Positions 27,232 through 36,419 are shown, counted from the stretch's first letter. The stretch: 64,000 nucleotides of DNA from an uncultured Ruegeria sp. (GCF_947500045.1 NZ_CANMQQ010000013.1:1-64000); one strand, 5' to 3'. Program-made: numbers and translations. Notes: generated by a model from the sequence alone, not told the origin.

Positions 27232-28833
27232 TTATCTGTTGAGAAACTCCAGTTCATACTTGTCCGCAACATCGGGCAAAGGATGCTCAGCATGAAGCGA
27301 CTTGACGATGCCGTAGATCATGAACAGTAGGATCACGGCAATTGGCAGCCCGGCGACGATTGAGGCGGTCTGGAGCGCGCTCAAGCCGCCAGCTAACATC
27401 AGAACCCCAGCAACAACGCCTGCCGTAACCCCCCAGAAAACACGAAACTTGACCGGTGGGTGTTCATCACCCATCGACAGCATTGTACACATCACCAACG
27501 TCCCCGAGTCAGAAGACGTGACGAACCACGAAATCAGCAGGACCGTGATCAATACGGTGATCGGATAAACCAGCCATGTGTAGCCAAATCCTTTGACTGT
27601 TTGGAACACGCCAGCCGCATAGTCGTTGTTAACCGCTTCGACGACGCCTGCGTCATAGAACAGATCAACGCCTGCGGCAGCGCCACCAAAGACCCCCATC
27701 CACAACATCACAACCGATGTCGGAATAAGAAGCACACAATAGCAGAACTGCTTGATTGTTCGACCTTTGGACACGCGGGCAATGAACAGACCTACAAACG
27801 GGCACCATGCGATCCACCAGCCCCAATAGAAGATCGTCCACCAGCTCTGCCATTGGTTCTCAGGCTCACCATTGATCCAGAAGCCCATCGGAATCACTGT
27901 CCACAAGTAGTCGCCGAAGCCGGATATCGTGATGCCCAGCAAAAATGCCGTCGGCCCCAGAATTACGAAAAGGATCAGCAGGCCAATACTTGCCATAACG
28001 TTGGCCTCGGACAGGATGCGCACGCCCTTGCCAACGCCGGAGGCAGCGGACGCTGTACCGAGACAGGTAATGATTGCGACAAGGATCAACTGATTTGTTT
28101 GGGTGTTTGCCATCCAGCCCAGGTCTTCAAGACCAGCGGCGATCGGTGTTACGCCCAACCCCAATGAGGTGGCTAGGCCAAATATGGTACCAAATACTCC
28201 GATCAAGTCGACGAGGTGCCCCCAGGGACCATATATCCGCTCCTTGAGCACCGGATAAAGCGCCGTGCGCAGTGTAAGCGGCAACCCATGACGATAAGAA
28301 AAATAGGCGAGAGATAGTCCTACCAGCACATACAGAGCCCAACCGTGGAACCCCCAATGGAAGTTCGTAATTGTAACGGCGGAGACCGCCGCACCGACCG
28401 ACCCGGGTTCAATTCCGGCACGATCGAGAAAAGGGCTGCCCTGAATATGGAACATCGGCTCAGCCACGCCCCAATAGATCAGCCCAGATCCCAAGCCCGC
28501 ACTAAACAACATGCAGATCCAGGAAAACGTCGAAAAATCGGGCTCATCGTCATCTTTACCCAGTTTCACGTGACCGAACCGACTGATCATCAGCCAAATC
28601 ACAAAGAACAGTGCTACGTTGACGACCAGTACGTAAAACCAGTCCAGACTGCCGATGATAAAATCCTTGCCTGACGCAAAGATCGCACTTGAAGCTTCAA
28701 CATCGCGAATTGTGAAGAACACAAACCCCAATATCATTACCATTGAAGCGATACCCATCGTCGGGTTCATACCTTTGAACAAGCCGCTTTTTGCAACAAG
28801 ATTTTCAGGTTTCTGTGTCGATTGATCACTCAT
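27232..28833 (-). CDS. BCCT-family betaine/choline/carnitine-type transporter
   Basis: A 533-residue secondary transporter with twelve predicted transmembrane segments. Family stretches are FSTFSWICMLFSAGLGSGLI, YWGVAEPMFH, NFHWGFHGWALYVLVGLSLA, TSLGLGV and WWIAWCPFVGLFIARVSKGR. BCCT carriers import quaternary ammonium or sulfonium compounds (betaine, choline, carnitine, DMSP), powered by Na+ or H+; the exact substrate cannot be read off. The ATG at 28833 follows agaggtg, and 41 upstream codons in frame are rejected. It lies 29 bp after a periplasmic binding-protein gene on the same strand, so the two are probably co-transcribed. Confidence 0.9.
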   Translation of the reverse strand: MSDQSTQKPENLVAKSGLFKGMNPTMGIASMVMILGFVFFTIRDVEASSAIFASGKDFIIGSLDWFYVLVVNVALFFVIWLMISRFGHVKLGKDDDEPDFSTFSWICMLFSAGLGSGLIYWGVAEPMFHIQGSPFLDRAGIEPGSVGAAVSAVTITNFHWGFHGWALYVLVGLSLAYFSYRHGLPLTLRTALYPVLKERIYGPWGHLVDLIGVFGTIFGLATSLGLGVTPIAAGLEDLGWMANTQTNQLILVAIITCLGTASAASGVGKGVRILSEANVMASIGLLILFVILGPTAFLLGITISGFGDYLWTVIPMGFWINGEPENQWQSWWTIFYWGWWIAWCPFVGLFIARVSKGRTIKQFCYCVLLIPTSVVMLWMGVFGGAAAGVDLFYDAGVVEAVNNDYAAGVFQTVKGFGYTWLVYPITVLITVLLISWFVTSSDSGTLVMCTMLSMGDEHPPVKFRVFWGVTAGVVAGVLMLAGGLSALQTASIVAGLPIAVILLFMIYGIVKSLHAEHPLPDVADKYELEFLNR

Positions 28834-28862
28834 TTTGCACCTCTTAGCCCTGTTGTTTCGGC

Positions 28863-30023
28863 TTACCGTGTTGATCCCGCAGCGCCCTGACGAGCGGAGG
28901 TGGCGAGCCAAGACTGGAACGCCTCTTCCAAGCGCCCGTGGTTGATTGCCCACCACTCGGCGTCTGACAGAATGTAAATATTGTCCTCGTAGGCCGGGCC
29001 GTTCGGAATACGCTCCAAAACGTCATCTGACAGGAGTGCCAACGAAGATTTTCGGGTAGGGCCGTTTGGTAAGTACCCAACCATATCGGCCAGAGAGTTT
29101 GAGCTGCTGGCAAAGCGAATGAAATCAAGAGCGCCTTCTTTGTTCTGGCTTCCCTTTGGAATTCCGAACAGGTCTAGTTCGATCACGCGCCCGTCCATGT
29201 TGACCGTAAAATCGGCCCCTTCTTCCTGAGCGGCAGTGGCACCCGTAGTCGCCCAGATCGATGACATCGCCACGTCGCCAGAATTCAACAAGCGCACTGG
29301 TTCACGACCGGTTTCCCAGATTTGCAGGCCAGTTTTTATTTCGTCCATCTTATTCAAGGCGCGCTCGACTCCATCCTCGGTTTCCAGCATTGGATAGACA
29401 TCTTCTCGGGGCACACCATCGGCCATAAGGGCCCATTCCATGATCACTGTCGGATCATTTCGGATCGCGCGTGGCCCAGGGTAGGTTTCCGTGTCAAAAA
29501 AATCAGTAATTGTTGAGGGTGGCGTGTCTGCAAATTGAGAATTGTTAAATGCGTATGCGGTTCCCCATACAATGACACCAACGCCACAATCATTCAGAGC
29601 TCCCTCAACGAAATCGTCGCGAAATGGAGTTCCATCTACTCCGTCAGGCAGATCAATGTCAGAGATATTCTCCAGCAAACCTTCATTGCATGCCCGCAAA
29701 GAGTCGGCCTGCGTCAGGTCAACAACATCCCAAATCACATTGGCGCTTTCGACCTGGTCCCGGATTTCCGAAATGCCGCCGTTGTAATGTGCAACATGCA
29801 CTTTGGTGTTGTTGGCCTGTTCATAAGGGCGCACAAACCCAAGCATCTGACTTCGCATATAGGGGCCGGTCCAGGATGTGAACGTGATGGTCGGCTCGGG
29901 TTCTGGGATCGTGACGCCACTCTCAGAAGTACTTTGTGCTATTACATTGCTCGTAGAGAGAGACGTAAACAGCACGGCTATCAAAATCTGACAGCCTCTG
30001 ACTGCGGTTATCTTAGAATACAT
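28863..30023 (-). CDS. Orphan polyamine-type periplasmic binding protein
   Basis: A 386-residue extracellular solute-binding protein of the PotD/PotF type with an N-terminal signal peptide (ILIAVLFTSLSTSNVIAQ). Characteristic parts are ITFTSWTGPYMRSQMLGFV at the start of the mature protein, VWDVVDLTQADSLRACNEGL, WGTAYAFNN and FGIPKGSQNKEGALDFIRFA. No ABC permease or ATPase is next to it. Its only partner on the strand is the BCCT carrier 29 bp downstream, an unusual pairing. It may serve an importer elsewhere on the genome or capture a ligand shared with the carrier. Confidence 0.85.
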   Translation of the reverse strand: MYSKITAVRGCQILIAVLFTSLSTSNVIAQSTSESGVTIPEPEPTITFTSWTGPYMRSQMLGFVRPYEQANNTKVHVAHYNGGISEIRDQVESANVIWDVVDLTQADSLRACNEGLLENISDIDLPDGVDGTPFRDDFVEGALNDCGVGVIVWGTAYAFNNSQFADTPPSTITDFFDTETYPGPRAIRNDPTVIMEWALMADGVPREDVYPMLETEDGVERALNKMDEIKTGLQIWETGREPVRLLNSGDVAMSSIWATTGATAAQEEGADFTVNMDGRVIELDLFGIPKGSQNKEGALDFIRFASSSNSLADMVGYLPNGPTRKSSLALLSDDVLERIPNGPAYEDNIYILSDAEWWAINHGRLEEAFQSWLATSARQGAAGSTR

Positions 30024-30751
30024 TGATAAAGCTCCTCCCTGACCGCTTCCAAGTTTGTTTTAGAACGTCGTTTAGGTCGTCTTCAGAGCCCACGCCCGAT
30101 CCGCTCAGCAACAATAATTCAACATACCTCAATGATCAGTAATAATTGAAAGCAACGATGGTCAAATGCGACGGTTCTGGAAGGCAGGGCGACAGAAGTG
30201 GAGCCGTGGTGTTAGCGTTTAGGAACTGTTGAGGTCCCAATCTTTTATTTTTCCATGCTTCCACCTGTCGCGATATTGCAATTAACGATTGCTGCGCATG
30301 GCAGATACTTGCAGCGGTGAAGCAAAGACCGTTCTCCACCCGAAGCACAAAATATTATGACAGCTTTTCAGCCCGTCGATCCGAACATTGAGGCCGTTCA
30401 TGGCCACTGCGTGTTTGGCCCTGATCGCCATCGGGTTGGCGAATTGCGGCCAAGTTAGGCAAACCCAAGAAGCGCCTAACTCAGATGGGTAAGATGATTG
30501 AGGAAAATGGGTCTGCTTGTTCGAGGCTTTCTGCATGAGCAAAGCTCTTGAAGACGGTGGAGGTCTTGATAAGTCCTCTAAGGACTTGTTCACCTCGGCG
30601 CAGAGAAAGGCGGCAGTGAGCCCTTCCGACCATCAGTCCCCTTGAAACCAGCGTGGTTTATGAGGTTCATGTAAAATGGAAACTCAACTAGTTTTGGCAG
30701 GTAATACCAGATCGTGGATAGTCTCTATACAACCCTGATAGACGTAACGTG
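30024..30751. other. Intergenic stretch, no gene recognised
   Basis: A 728-bp gap. Short frames exist (for example 30282-30593 on the minus strand) but show no family features or ribosome binding sites. The promoter of the binding-protein/BCCT pair should lie just above 30023. A half-site atgggtaag near 30488 resembles half of the plasmid palindrome at 33.8-36.3 kb but is not a full copy. Confidence 0.45.
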
Positions 30752-31435
30752 TCATTGGGTGGGGATATAGCTGGATGGATTGCCGTCACTGCCTTCGTTC
30801 ACCATGTAGTACTGATTTTCACCGCTGTCCCACACCAAGAATGCATCACGATTTTCCGGTTTTGTTTGGGTGCCCCAGGGTGCTTGTATGATCAGTTCCT
30901 TGTCCAACTCATACCCCAGCTCTGAGACACGGATCATCTCAACTGGTGTGGTCTTCAGTGCGCCTACCATGCCTGCGGCTCTTTGATTGAACATTGCCTG
31001 CACCTCAGGTGCCATTTCCAGTCGCTCCACCAGGCGGCTGTTCTTTTCTGCCACCTCGTCCAGAGCAACCACCTCGTATTTGTTGTCAAAGGTCTCTTTG
31101 CCGATGATGTAGAAATCAGTGCCATCCTTGCGCATCTGTAGGGCTACAATAGACCCTATGTTTTTGGCCAGATACTCAGTGTCGTAACCAGTGGCATCGA
31201 CGCTGCCCAGTTCATCGCGTATCGGCGCCGGAATGTCTTCCAACTTGTCACTGGTCAGGTTCCAACCCAGGATCGGACGATCTTTGATGTAAGTTTCCTT
31301 CTGCGGGCTGTGTTCCGCCACGCGAGAAGCCAACATCTGTTGATCTTGGATTGGCAAATCGTCAGCTATCACAGGTGCGGCGCTAAGGCACAGAACAGTC
31401 GCGGCAGCTATTAGCGGGGGCGTGAAGATTTTCAT
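30752..31435 (-). CDS. Exported protein of unknown function
   Basis: A 227-residue protein with a clear signal peptide, MKIFTPPLIAAATVLCLSAA with a cut near VIA-DDLP, so it is probably periplasmic. I recognise no domain. The mature part is acidic and soluble (DDLPIQDQQMLASRVAEHSP, then GSIVALQMRKDGTDFYIIGK) and ends near DSGENQYYMVNEG. Length and composition suggest a small ligand-binding or PepSY-like role, but that is a guess. The upstream start at 31459 is rejected because the ATG at 31435 begins the signal peptide. It stands alone. Confidence 0.65.
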   Translation of the reverse strand: MKIFTPPLIAAATVLCLSAAPVIADDLPIQDQQMLASRVAEHSPQKETYIKDRPILGWNLTSDKLEDIPAPIRDELGSVDATGYDTEYLAKNIGSIVALQMRKDGTDFYIIGKETFDNKYEVVALDEVAEKNSRLVERLEMAPEVQAMFNQRAAGMVGALKTTPVEMIRVSELGYELDKELIIQAPWGTQTKPENRDAFLVWDSGENQYYMVNEGSDGNPSSYIPTQ

Positions 31436-31705
31436 AATTTCGCTTTCCATTGAGTACAATTTTTCACAACGGGATGAGGCAATAGGCTATTTGCGCAAGG
31501 AATCACTATCCTGTTGGCCTCGCCATGATCTTATCTCGTTTGGGATTCAATGTCAGCGATGTCCGCAGTACAGTCGTCCTGATAACTGAAATGCTGCGCG
31601 CCGCACCAACGGCAGCTATGACGGGACGCACCGCAGCACTGCAGAAAGTGAGTGAAGGTCCGGAATGGGCCGTTCCACACCTGAGCGAGGTGGGGCAGTC
31701 GAAAA

Positions 31706-32528
31706 GGATGTGTCGCAAACTTTTTGTCTGGATTGACGAGCCCGCAGGTTCCAGCGTTTGTTCTCAGCATATAGTTCTTTAACAGGTTTCAGCATGATCT
31801 CTTTGAAAGGCTGCCATTTCCCGAAAGATGTAGTTTTGTACGCTGTGTATTTCTATTTGCGGTACAGTGTCGTATCGTGATTTGGAAGAGATCATGGCCG
31901 AACGCGGCGTGCAGGTGGACCACGCCACTCTCAACAGGTGGGTTGTGAAGTTTTCACCGATAGTTGCTGCGCGAGCGCAATCGAAGAAACGCCCAACGCT
32001 GAGTTCCTGGCGCATGGACGAGACATATATTCGTGTTCGTGGCAAATGGATGTACCTCTATCGGGCCGTCGACAAAACTGGAAATACCCTTGATTTCATG
32101 CTGTCCGAGCGCAGGAACCGTCCAGCAGCCGCCAGGTTCTTTGCCAAAGCGCTTTCGTCAAATGGAATCCCGAGCAAGATCGTCATCGACAAAAGCGGTG
32201 CTAACGCGGCGGGCATTCGAGAAGTAAACAGAATCCTGAAGCGATTTGGATGCCCGGCCAAAATCCAAACAGTCAGGTCCAAGTATTTGAACAACGTGAT
32301 CGAACAGGATCATCGGTTCATCAAGCGTCGCATCCGGCACATGTGCGGGTTCAAATCGTTCAGATCCGCCTCGGCTACTTTGGACGGTATCGAGGTAGCC
32401 AACATGATCCGGAAGCGACAATTCCCCAGTACTACGAAGTCTGGCTTTCGGCTATTTGCAGAGATCGCAGGATAGATGTGTCCAGTAAGTCGATGGCTCT
32501 GGCCGCTCCAAAAGTTTGCGACACATCC
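31706..32528 (+). mobile_element. IS6-family insertion sequence, inactivated
   Basis: An 823-bp element bounded by perfect 19-bp terminal inverted repeats, ggatgtgtcgcaaactttt at the left end and its reverse complement at the right. Flanking eight-base words (gtcgaaaa, ccctcacc) do not match, so no target duplication is visible. The single transposase gene carries a frameshift near its start. It is related to, but distinct from, the element at 23147-23966. Confidence 0.88.
31794..32475 (+). pseudogene. IS6-family transposase with 5' frameshift
   Basis: From ATG 31794 the frame reads MISLKGCHFPKDVVLYAVYF then YLRYSV before a stop. The rest of the protein continues in another frame from about 31867 (SYRDLEEIMAERGVQVDHAT), consistent with loss of two bases in the RYGVSYRD region. 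The remaining 200 residues keep all three catalytic positions: WRMDETYIRV, IVIDKSGAN and NNVIEQDHR. IS6 transposases are not normally made by programmed frameshifting, so the gene is taken as inactive. Confidence 0.83.
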
Positions 32529-32617
32529 CCCTCACCTGCATGATTTCTGTTACAGAGTAAAACCTCAATTTGTTTTACGCTCATAAATCGAGGTTTTTGC
32601 TCGTTACATTTGTTGCG

Positions 32618-32655
32618 TTATCAGATCCCTATTACATCTGATAAGTATCCCTTAT
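32618..32655. promoter_or_regulatory. Nested palindromes before the recombinase gene
   Basis: TTATCAGAT (32618-32626) and ATCTGATAA (32636-32644) form a perfect nine-base inverted repeat nine bases apart. Immediately overlapping, GATAAG (32640-32645) and CTTATC (32651-32656) form a second one with a five-base spacer. The array ends about 36 bp before the recombinase start. Paired arms around a 6-9 bp core are typical of tyrosine-recombinase crossover sites; an operator is the alternative. Confidence 0.5.
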
Positions 32656-32691
32656 CACAAGTGATTGATTTTACCGGGAATTGGGCGCAGA

Positions 32692-33756
32692 ATGGACCTC
32701 ATGAAACGCCCCACCCCCTATCTGCCCGGCCCTTCCCCCGCCCTGTCTCAGGCAGATCAGGAAGCCCTCACGGATCTCTATATCCGCGGCACACCCGCCA
32801 ACACGCTCAGGGCTTATGAGCGCGATCTGCTCTACATCACCGCCTGGAAGGCTGCGCGCTTCCGGTCGGCGCTGGAATGGCCTGAGAGTGAAGCCACGGC
32901 GCTGGCCTTCATCGTCGATCACGCCCGCGATCTCAGCGACGCGCCCGCCGAGGACGTAGCCCGTCAAACGGCAGAGATGCTCATTGCACAAGGGCTGCGC
33001 AAATCCCTCGCCTGCCCGGCGCCGTCCACGCTGGACCGGCGCATCGCCTCTTGGCTGGCGTTTCATCGGATGAAGAACCTCGCCAGCCCCTTTAGCACGC
33101 CGCAGGTGAAACAGACCCGCGCCAAAGCGCGCCGGGCGGCAGCCCGCCCCCCTGCCCCAAAGTCGCAGCATCCGATTACCCGCGATATTCTGGAGCAGTT
33201 GCTGGCCACCTGCCGTGGTTCCCGCCGCGATTGCCGCGACCGTGCGATCCTGATGCTGGGCTGGGCCTCGGGAGGCCGGCGCCGGTCCGAGATCACCGGG
33301 TTGAGACGCGAAGATGTCTCGCTGAAGGAATTCGAAGAGAAGGGCCGGGTTTGGATCTCGCTGCTGGAAACTAAGACCACCCAGAAGGGCGACACGCCAC
33401 GGCTGGTCCTCAAGGGTCGCGCAGCCCAAGCGCTGGTGCATTGGATAGAGGTTGGACAGATCGAAGGCGGACCCTTGTTTCGCCCCGTCTCCAAGGCCGA
33501 CCGGGTGCTGAAACGCCGTCTCAGCCCGGATGCGATCTATCAGATCGTCAAATATCGCCTGAAACTTGCCGGGCTGCCAGCAGGCTTTGCCTCGCCACAC
33601 GGGCTGCGCTCAGGCTTTCTGACCCAGGCGGCCCTCGATGGCGCTCCAATCCAGGCCGCCATGCGTCTCTCCCTGCATCGTTCCATGGCACAAGCCCAGA
33701 AATACTACGATGATGTCGATATTACAGAAAACCCGGCGACAGATTTGTTGGGGTGA
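32692..33756 (+). CDS. Tyrosine site-specific recombinase (XerC/D-like)
   Basis: A 354-residue integrase-family recombinase. An N-terminal SAM-like DNA-binding domain (TPANTLRAYERDLLYITAWK, about 45-65) is followed by a catalytic domain with the expected set: Arg in ASGGRRRSEITGL, Lys in LETKTTQKGD, HGLR in FASPHGLRSGF, a second His in SLHRSMAQAQ, and the nucleophile Tyr in QKYYDD. ATG 32692 or 32701 is the likely start; no strong ribosome binding site separates them. Standing beside the parB-parA-rep module, it probably resolves plasmid multimers or moves a cassette. Nested palindromes immediately upstream may be its site. Confidence 0.88.
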   Translation: MDLMKRPTPYLPGPSPALSQADQEALTDLYIRGTPANTLRAYERDLLYITAWKAARFRSALEWPESEATALAFIVDHARDLSDAPAEDVARQTAEMLIAQGLRKSLACPAPSTLDRRIASWLAFHRMKNLASPFSTPQVKQTRAKARRAAARPPAPKSQHPITRDILEQLLATCRGSRRDCRDRAILMLGWASGGRRRSEITGLRREDVSLKEFEEKGRVWISLLETKTTQKGDTPRLVLKGRAAQALVHWIEVGQIEGGPLFRPVSKADRVLKRRLSPDAIYQIVKYRLKLAGLPAGFASPHGLRSGFLTQAALDGAPIQAAMRLSLHRSMAQAQKYYDDVDITENPATDLLG

Positions 33757-33806
33757 AGACACTGCCGAAAACTGACGGCACCAAGTAGCTGGCGCGTATT
33801 GTCCGA

Positions 33807-33832
33807 ACGATCTTACCCGTGGGTAAGATCGT
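33807..33832. promoter_or_regulatory. Palindrome, candidate parS site 1
   Basis: Perfect 12-base arms, ACGATCTTACCC and its reverse complement, around GT. The core TTACCCGTGGGTAA (33813-33826) recurs at 35226-35239 and, with AT in the centre, at 36321-36334. This copy covers the last codons and stop codon of parB. Restriction to the partition module suggests a ParB-binding centromere. Confidence 0.75.
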
Positions 33833-34919
33833 CTTCCTCCTGCAAACCGTCAATCAGCATTGCAACCGCCTGCTCCAGCTTCGCCCGATCCACCCGTGTA
33901 AAATCAAGATCATAGCGGAGATCAATTCTGCCACTGGATGCAGAGCATTTAGCAATCCCTGCCCTGCCCGTGACCTGAAATGTAGTCTTGGCACGACGCG
34001 GCTTATCTAGCGAATTCACTTTCGGTTTGGGCAGGATGGTGTTTTCAGCCGAAAGAAACCCACGAAGTATAGAAATTTCCTGCGCACTGTTTCGATCCGG
34101 TTCAGCCATCAACGCTGTCGAGACTTGGCGAATTAACCCTGGATCACCGTCGAGTTTGCGCTTGAGTTCGACACCGACATTCCGCGGGATATCGTTGGGG
34201 TGCATAATGACCTTTTCCAACATGGTCAGCAGGCTGGCAAACGCCCGGATATAGCTACGCTTGGTATAGCTCGCAGATTTGAACAGAATAGAGACTGCCT
34301 TATCGACATCAACGCAATCATTTGCTGGATCTTCGGCATAGACACGGGCGAGAGCGCCCATTTCAGCAAATGAAATGTCTTTACGGACGAGGTTTTCGTC
34401 CACCATTCGGCGATAACTGTCGTCAAGCTCTGCAGCATCAGAGACCCCGGCAGGAATTGTCGCATACCGGTCGCTGCCCGTCTCCTCAAGTAATGCGCGA
34501 AATGCTGATAATCTGCGCATCCCTTGGATCAGATCAAACCGTCCATCGCTGCGACGCTCTACCCGAATTGGGTTCGAAAGACCTACATCCCGGATCGAAG
34601 CCTTGAGTTCATCTAACTCCGGATCAGGTCCCGGCTTGCGATCGCGTTTCAACCGTTCGGTGACGACATCGCTGAGTGCGATCTGTTCGGTAATATACCC
34701 TTCCGAACGCAATCGTACAAGCTCATGAGCTAGACGGTCGTTTTCGACCCTGATTGCATCTTCAGTGGACTGCTGATCACGAAGCGCGTTGGCATTCTCG
34801 GAAATGGCGGCGGCCATCGGGCCGCGCCGTTTCTCAAGAACCTTATCTGGTACCTCGCCGGCCGGGATTTCCTCCATCGTCGGCATATCGATATCAAACA
34901 TTCTGCGTTTGCGGCTCAT
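33813..34919 (-). CDS. parB: Plasmid partition protein ParB
   Basis: A 368-residue ParB/RepB-type centromere-binding protein. A helical N-terminal region is followed by the ParB/Srx CTPase domain (about 95-190): GLSNPIRVERRSDGRFDLIQ, then GMRRLSAFRALLEE and RMVDENLVRKDISFAEMGAL, the ENLxRxD-type motif. A helix-turn-helix lies at about 205-250 and the C-terminal part should dimerise. It overlaps parA by four bases (ATGA), so translation is coupled. It should spread from parS palindromes and be moved by ParA. Its stop codon lies inside one of those palindromes. Confidence 0.9.
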   Translation of the reverse strand: MSRKRRMFDIDMPTMEEIPAGEVPDKVLEKRRGPMAAAISENANALRDQQSTEDAIRVENDRLAHELVRLRSEGYITEQIALSDVVTERLKRDRKPGPDPELDELKASIRDVGLSNPIRVERRSDGRFDLIQGMRRLSAFRALLEETGSDRYATIPAGVSDAAELDDSYRRMVDENLVRKDISFAEMGALARVYAEDPANDCVDVDKAVSILFKSASYTKRSYIRAFASLLTMLEKVIMHPNDIPRNVGVELKRKLDGDPGLIRQVSTALMAEPDRNSAQEISILRGFLSAENTILPKPKVNSLDKPRRAKTTFQVTGRAGIAKCSASSGRIDLRYDLDFTRVDRAKLEQAVAMLIDGLQEEDDLTHG

Positions 34920-36223
34920 ACGTCATCCTCCAGCTTATCCCAGGCCGATAGCATGACGCCCCGGAACTCTTCATAAACATTATCAAAGGTTGAACGGGCT
35001 CGACGCCATGTTTCCCGTGTCATTTCGCGATAGTCCATCTCGTAAACTGAGCTTAGGAACCGCCCCGATTGCTCTACTGCCCTTGTCATCTCAACCGGGT
35101 GTTCGGCCAGATGTACCCCAAAGACCTTGCGAAATGCGTCATACATCGCAGAGTGGAGCGCGTTGCCAGGTTCATAGCGCGTCAACAGAAACCGAACCTC
35201 GCAGAAGGTTTTTGGCAAACCAATCTTACCCGTGGGTAATGTCTTATCAAAACCGTAGGCCAGATCCTCTAGCGCTTCGGCAAGCTGCCCAATGAATGAC
35301 GTTGTTGAATCATACTCCCAATATCCGGGACCTGACGGAATATAAAGCATATCGGCAGCAAACACCGCGTTCATTGACTGGTAGCCAATTGCAGGGGGGC
35401 AATCGAACAGGATCAGATCATAAGCGTCATCAGGTATCTGATCCAAATAACGGGAAACAGCAGCAAAGAACGACCACTCTGGATTCAGGTGCCGATATTG
35501 CGCCGAGGCAAACTCGACAAAGGCAGCGTTCGCACAGGACGGGATCGCATCGATCGTCGACCAGGAAGTCTGTTTGATGAAATCCGAGATCCTCAAATCG
35601 CCCAATCCCATATCAGTGATCGAAGGCGGCAGCTCACGACGGGGCAGGGCGGTTCCCGACTCAGCCGCAGCTGGGCGGCTGTTCATACGTTCGGTTTCGC
35701 GGATCAAATCCCGCGCCATGATGCCCCAGACTGTATAATCTTCCGCAACATCCGTTAGACCCATCGAATGGCTGAGCGTGGCCTGAGGATCGAAATCCAC
35801 CACGAGCACACGATAGCCGTCCAGCGCAGCCGCGTGGGCAAGATGCAACGCCACGGTCGATTTACCAGCACCGCCCTTGAAGTTCGCAACCGCAGCCCGA
35901 ATCGCACGCTTGCCAGCCGGGCGAACAGGCGTGAGCGCTTTGCGATTAATCTTCAGGCGTCGTCGCAACTCGTTCACCTCTTCAAGACTGAACCAGCGCT
36001 GACGCCCATCTGGTTCAACTTCGCCACCTGGTAGTGATGGATCAGCTGCAAGCTTTCCTCGGAAGGTCGACTGATTCACCTTAAATATCAGTTCTGACAC
36101 CTCCCAGCTTGAGAACCGCCTCAGGGTCTTCTCCATCTCGGGGCTGAAAGTCTGCTGCCGGATCCAACCCTGCAGCTTCAGCGACTGATTCCGCAGTGCG
36201 TTTAGTTCTTCGTGCGTGTACAT
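34916..36223 (-). CDS. parA: Plasmid partition ATPase ParA
   Basis: A 435-residue type Ia partition ATPase. The N-terminal about 110 residues hold a helix-turn-helix type DNA-binding part (SWEVSELIFKVNQSTFRGKL, then WFSLEEVNELRRRLKINRKA), typical of ParA proteins that repress their own operon. The deviant Walker A is FKGGAGKSTVALHLAHAAAL (about residue 116), with Walker A' VLVVDFDPQATLSHSMG and Walker B LILFDCPPAIGYQ. The upstream gap carries the palindrome at 36321 and a possible minus-strand promoter, TTGCCA and TAAATA 17 bases apart, near 36260-36295. Confidence 0.92.
   Translation of the reverse strand: MYTHEELNALRNQSLKLQGWIRQQTFSPEMEKTLRRFSSWEVSELIFKVNQSTFRGKLAADPSLPGGEVEPDGRQRWFSLEEVNELRRRLKINRKALTPVRPAGKRAIRAAVANFKGGAGKSTVALHLAHAAALDGYRVLVVDFDPQATLSHSMGLTDVAEDYTVWGIMARDLIRETERMNSRPAAAESGTALPRRELPPSITDMGLGDLRISDFIKQTSWSTIDAIPSCANAAFVEFASAQYRHLNPEWSFFAAVSRYLDQIPDDAYDLILFDCPPAIGYQSMNAVFAADMLYIPSGPGYWEYDSTTSFIGQLAEALEDLAYGFDKTLPTGKIGLPKTFCEVRFLLTRYEPGNALHSAMYDAFRKVFGVHLAEHPVEMTRAVEQSGRFLSSVYEMDYREMTRETWRRARSTFDNVYEEFRGVMLSAWDKLEDDV
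35226..35239. promoter_or_regulatory. Palindrome, candidate parS site 2
   Basis: TTACCCGTGGGTAA, identical to the core at 33813-33826, inside the parA coding sequence. A regulatory operator inside the gene would be odd, whereas centromere sites within or near parAB are common, which favours a parS role. Confidence 0.7.
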
Positions 36224-36320
36224 GCCTCAAATCTCAATCTTAGGACGCTATTTCTATACTATTTGTTATTTACGCCTGATTTGCACTTTTGGCAAAAGAA
36301 ATTATTGTAACTATGTGATG

Positions 36321-36334
36321 TTACCCATGGGTAA
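36321..36334. promoter_or_regulatory. Palindrome, candidate parS site 3
   Basis: TTACCCATGGGTAA, a perfect 14-base palindrome and the same motif as at 33813 and 35226 apart from the central dinucleotide. It lies 98 bp upstream of the parA start, so ParB bound here could also influence parAB expression. Confidence 0.7.
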
Positions 36335-36419
36335 GGAAATAAGGCTCCTGATGCCACTGACCGATTCGGAAAGGCAGGGCACAGCAGCGAGCGATCCGAT
36401 TGGGCCGTTAGGCAAGATT

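Noticed and set aside
31525..31782. Possible 85-residue protein upstream of the IS6 element
   Set aside because: It runs across the left inverted repeat of the insertion sequence and has no family features.
31794..31870. Programmed frameshift in the IS6 transposase
   Set aside because: IS6 transposases are made from one frame and no slippery run is present at the junction; a two-base loss explains it.
32671..33600. 309-codon frame on the minus strand
   Set aside because: Antisense to the tyrosine recombinase with its complete catalytic set; Gly/Arg/Gln-rich shadow of a GC-rich gene.
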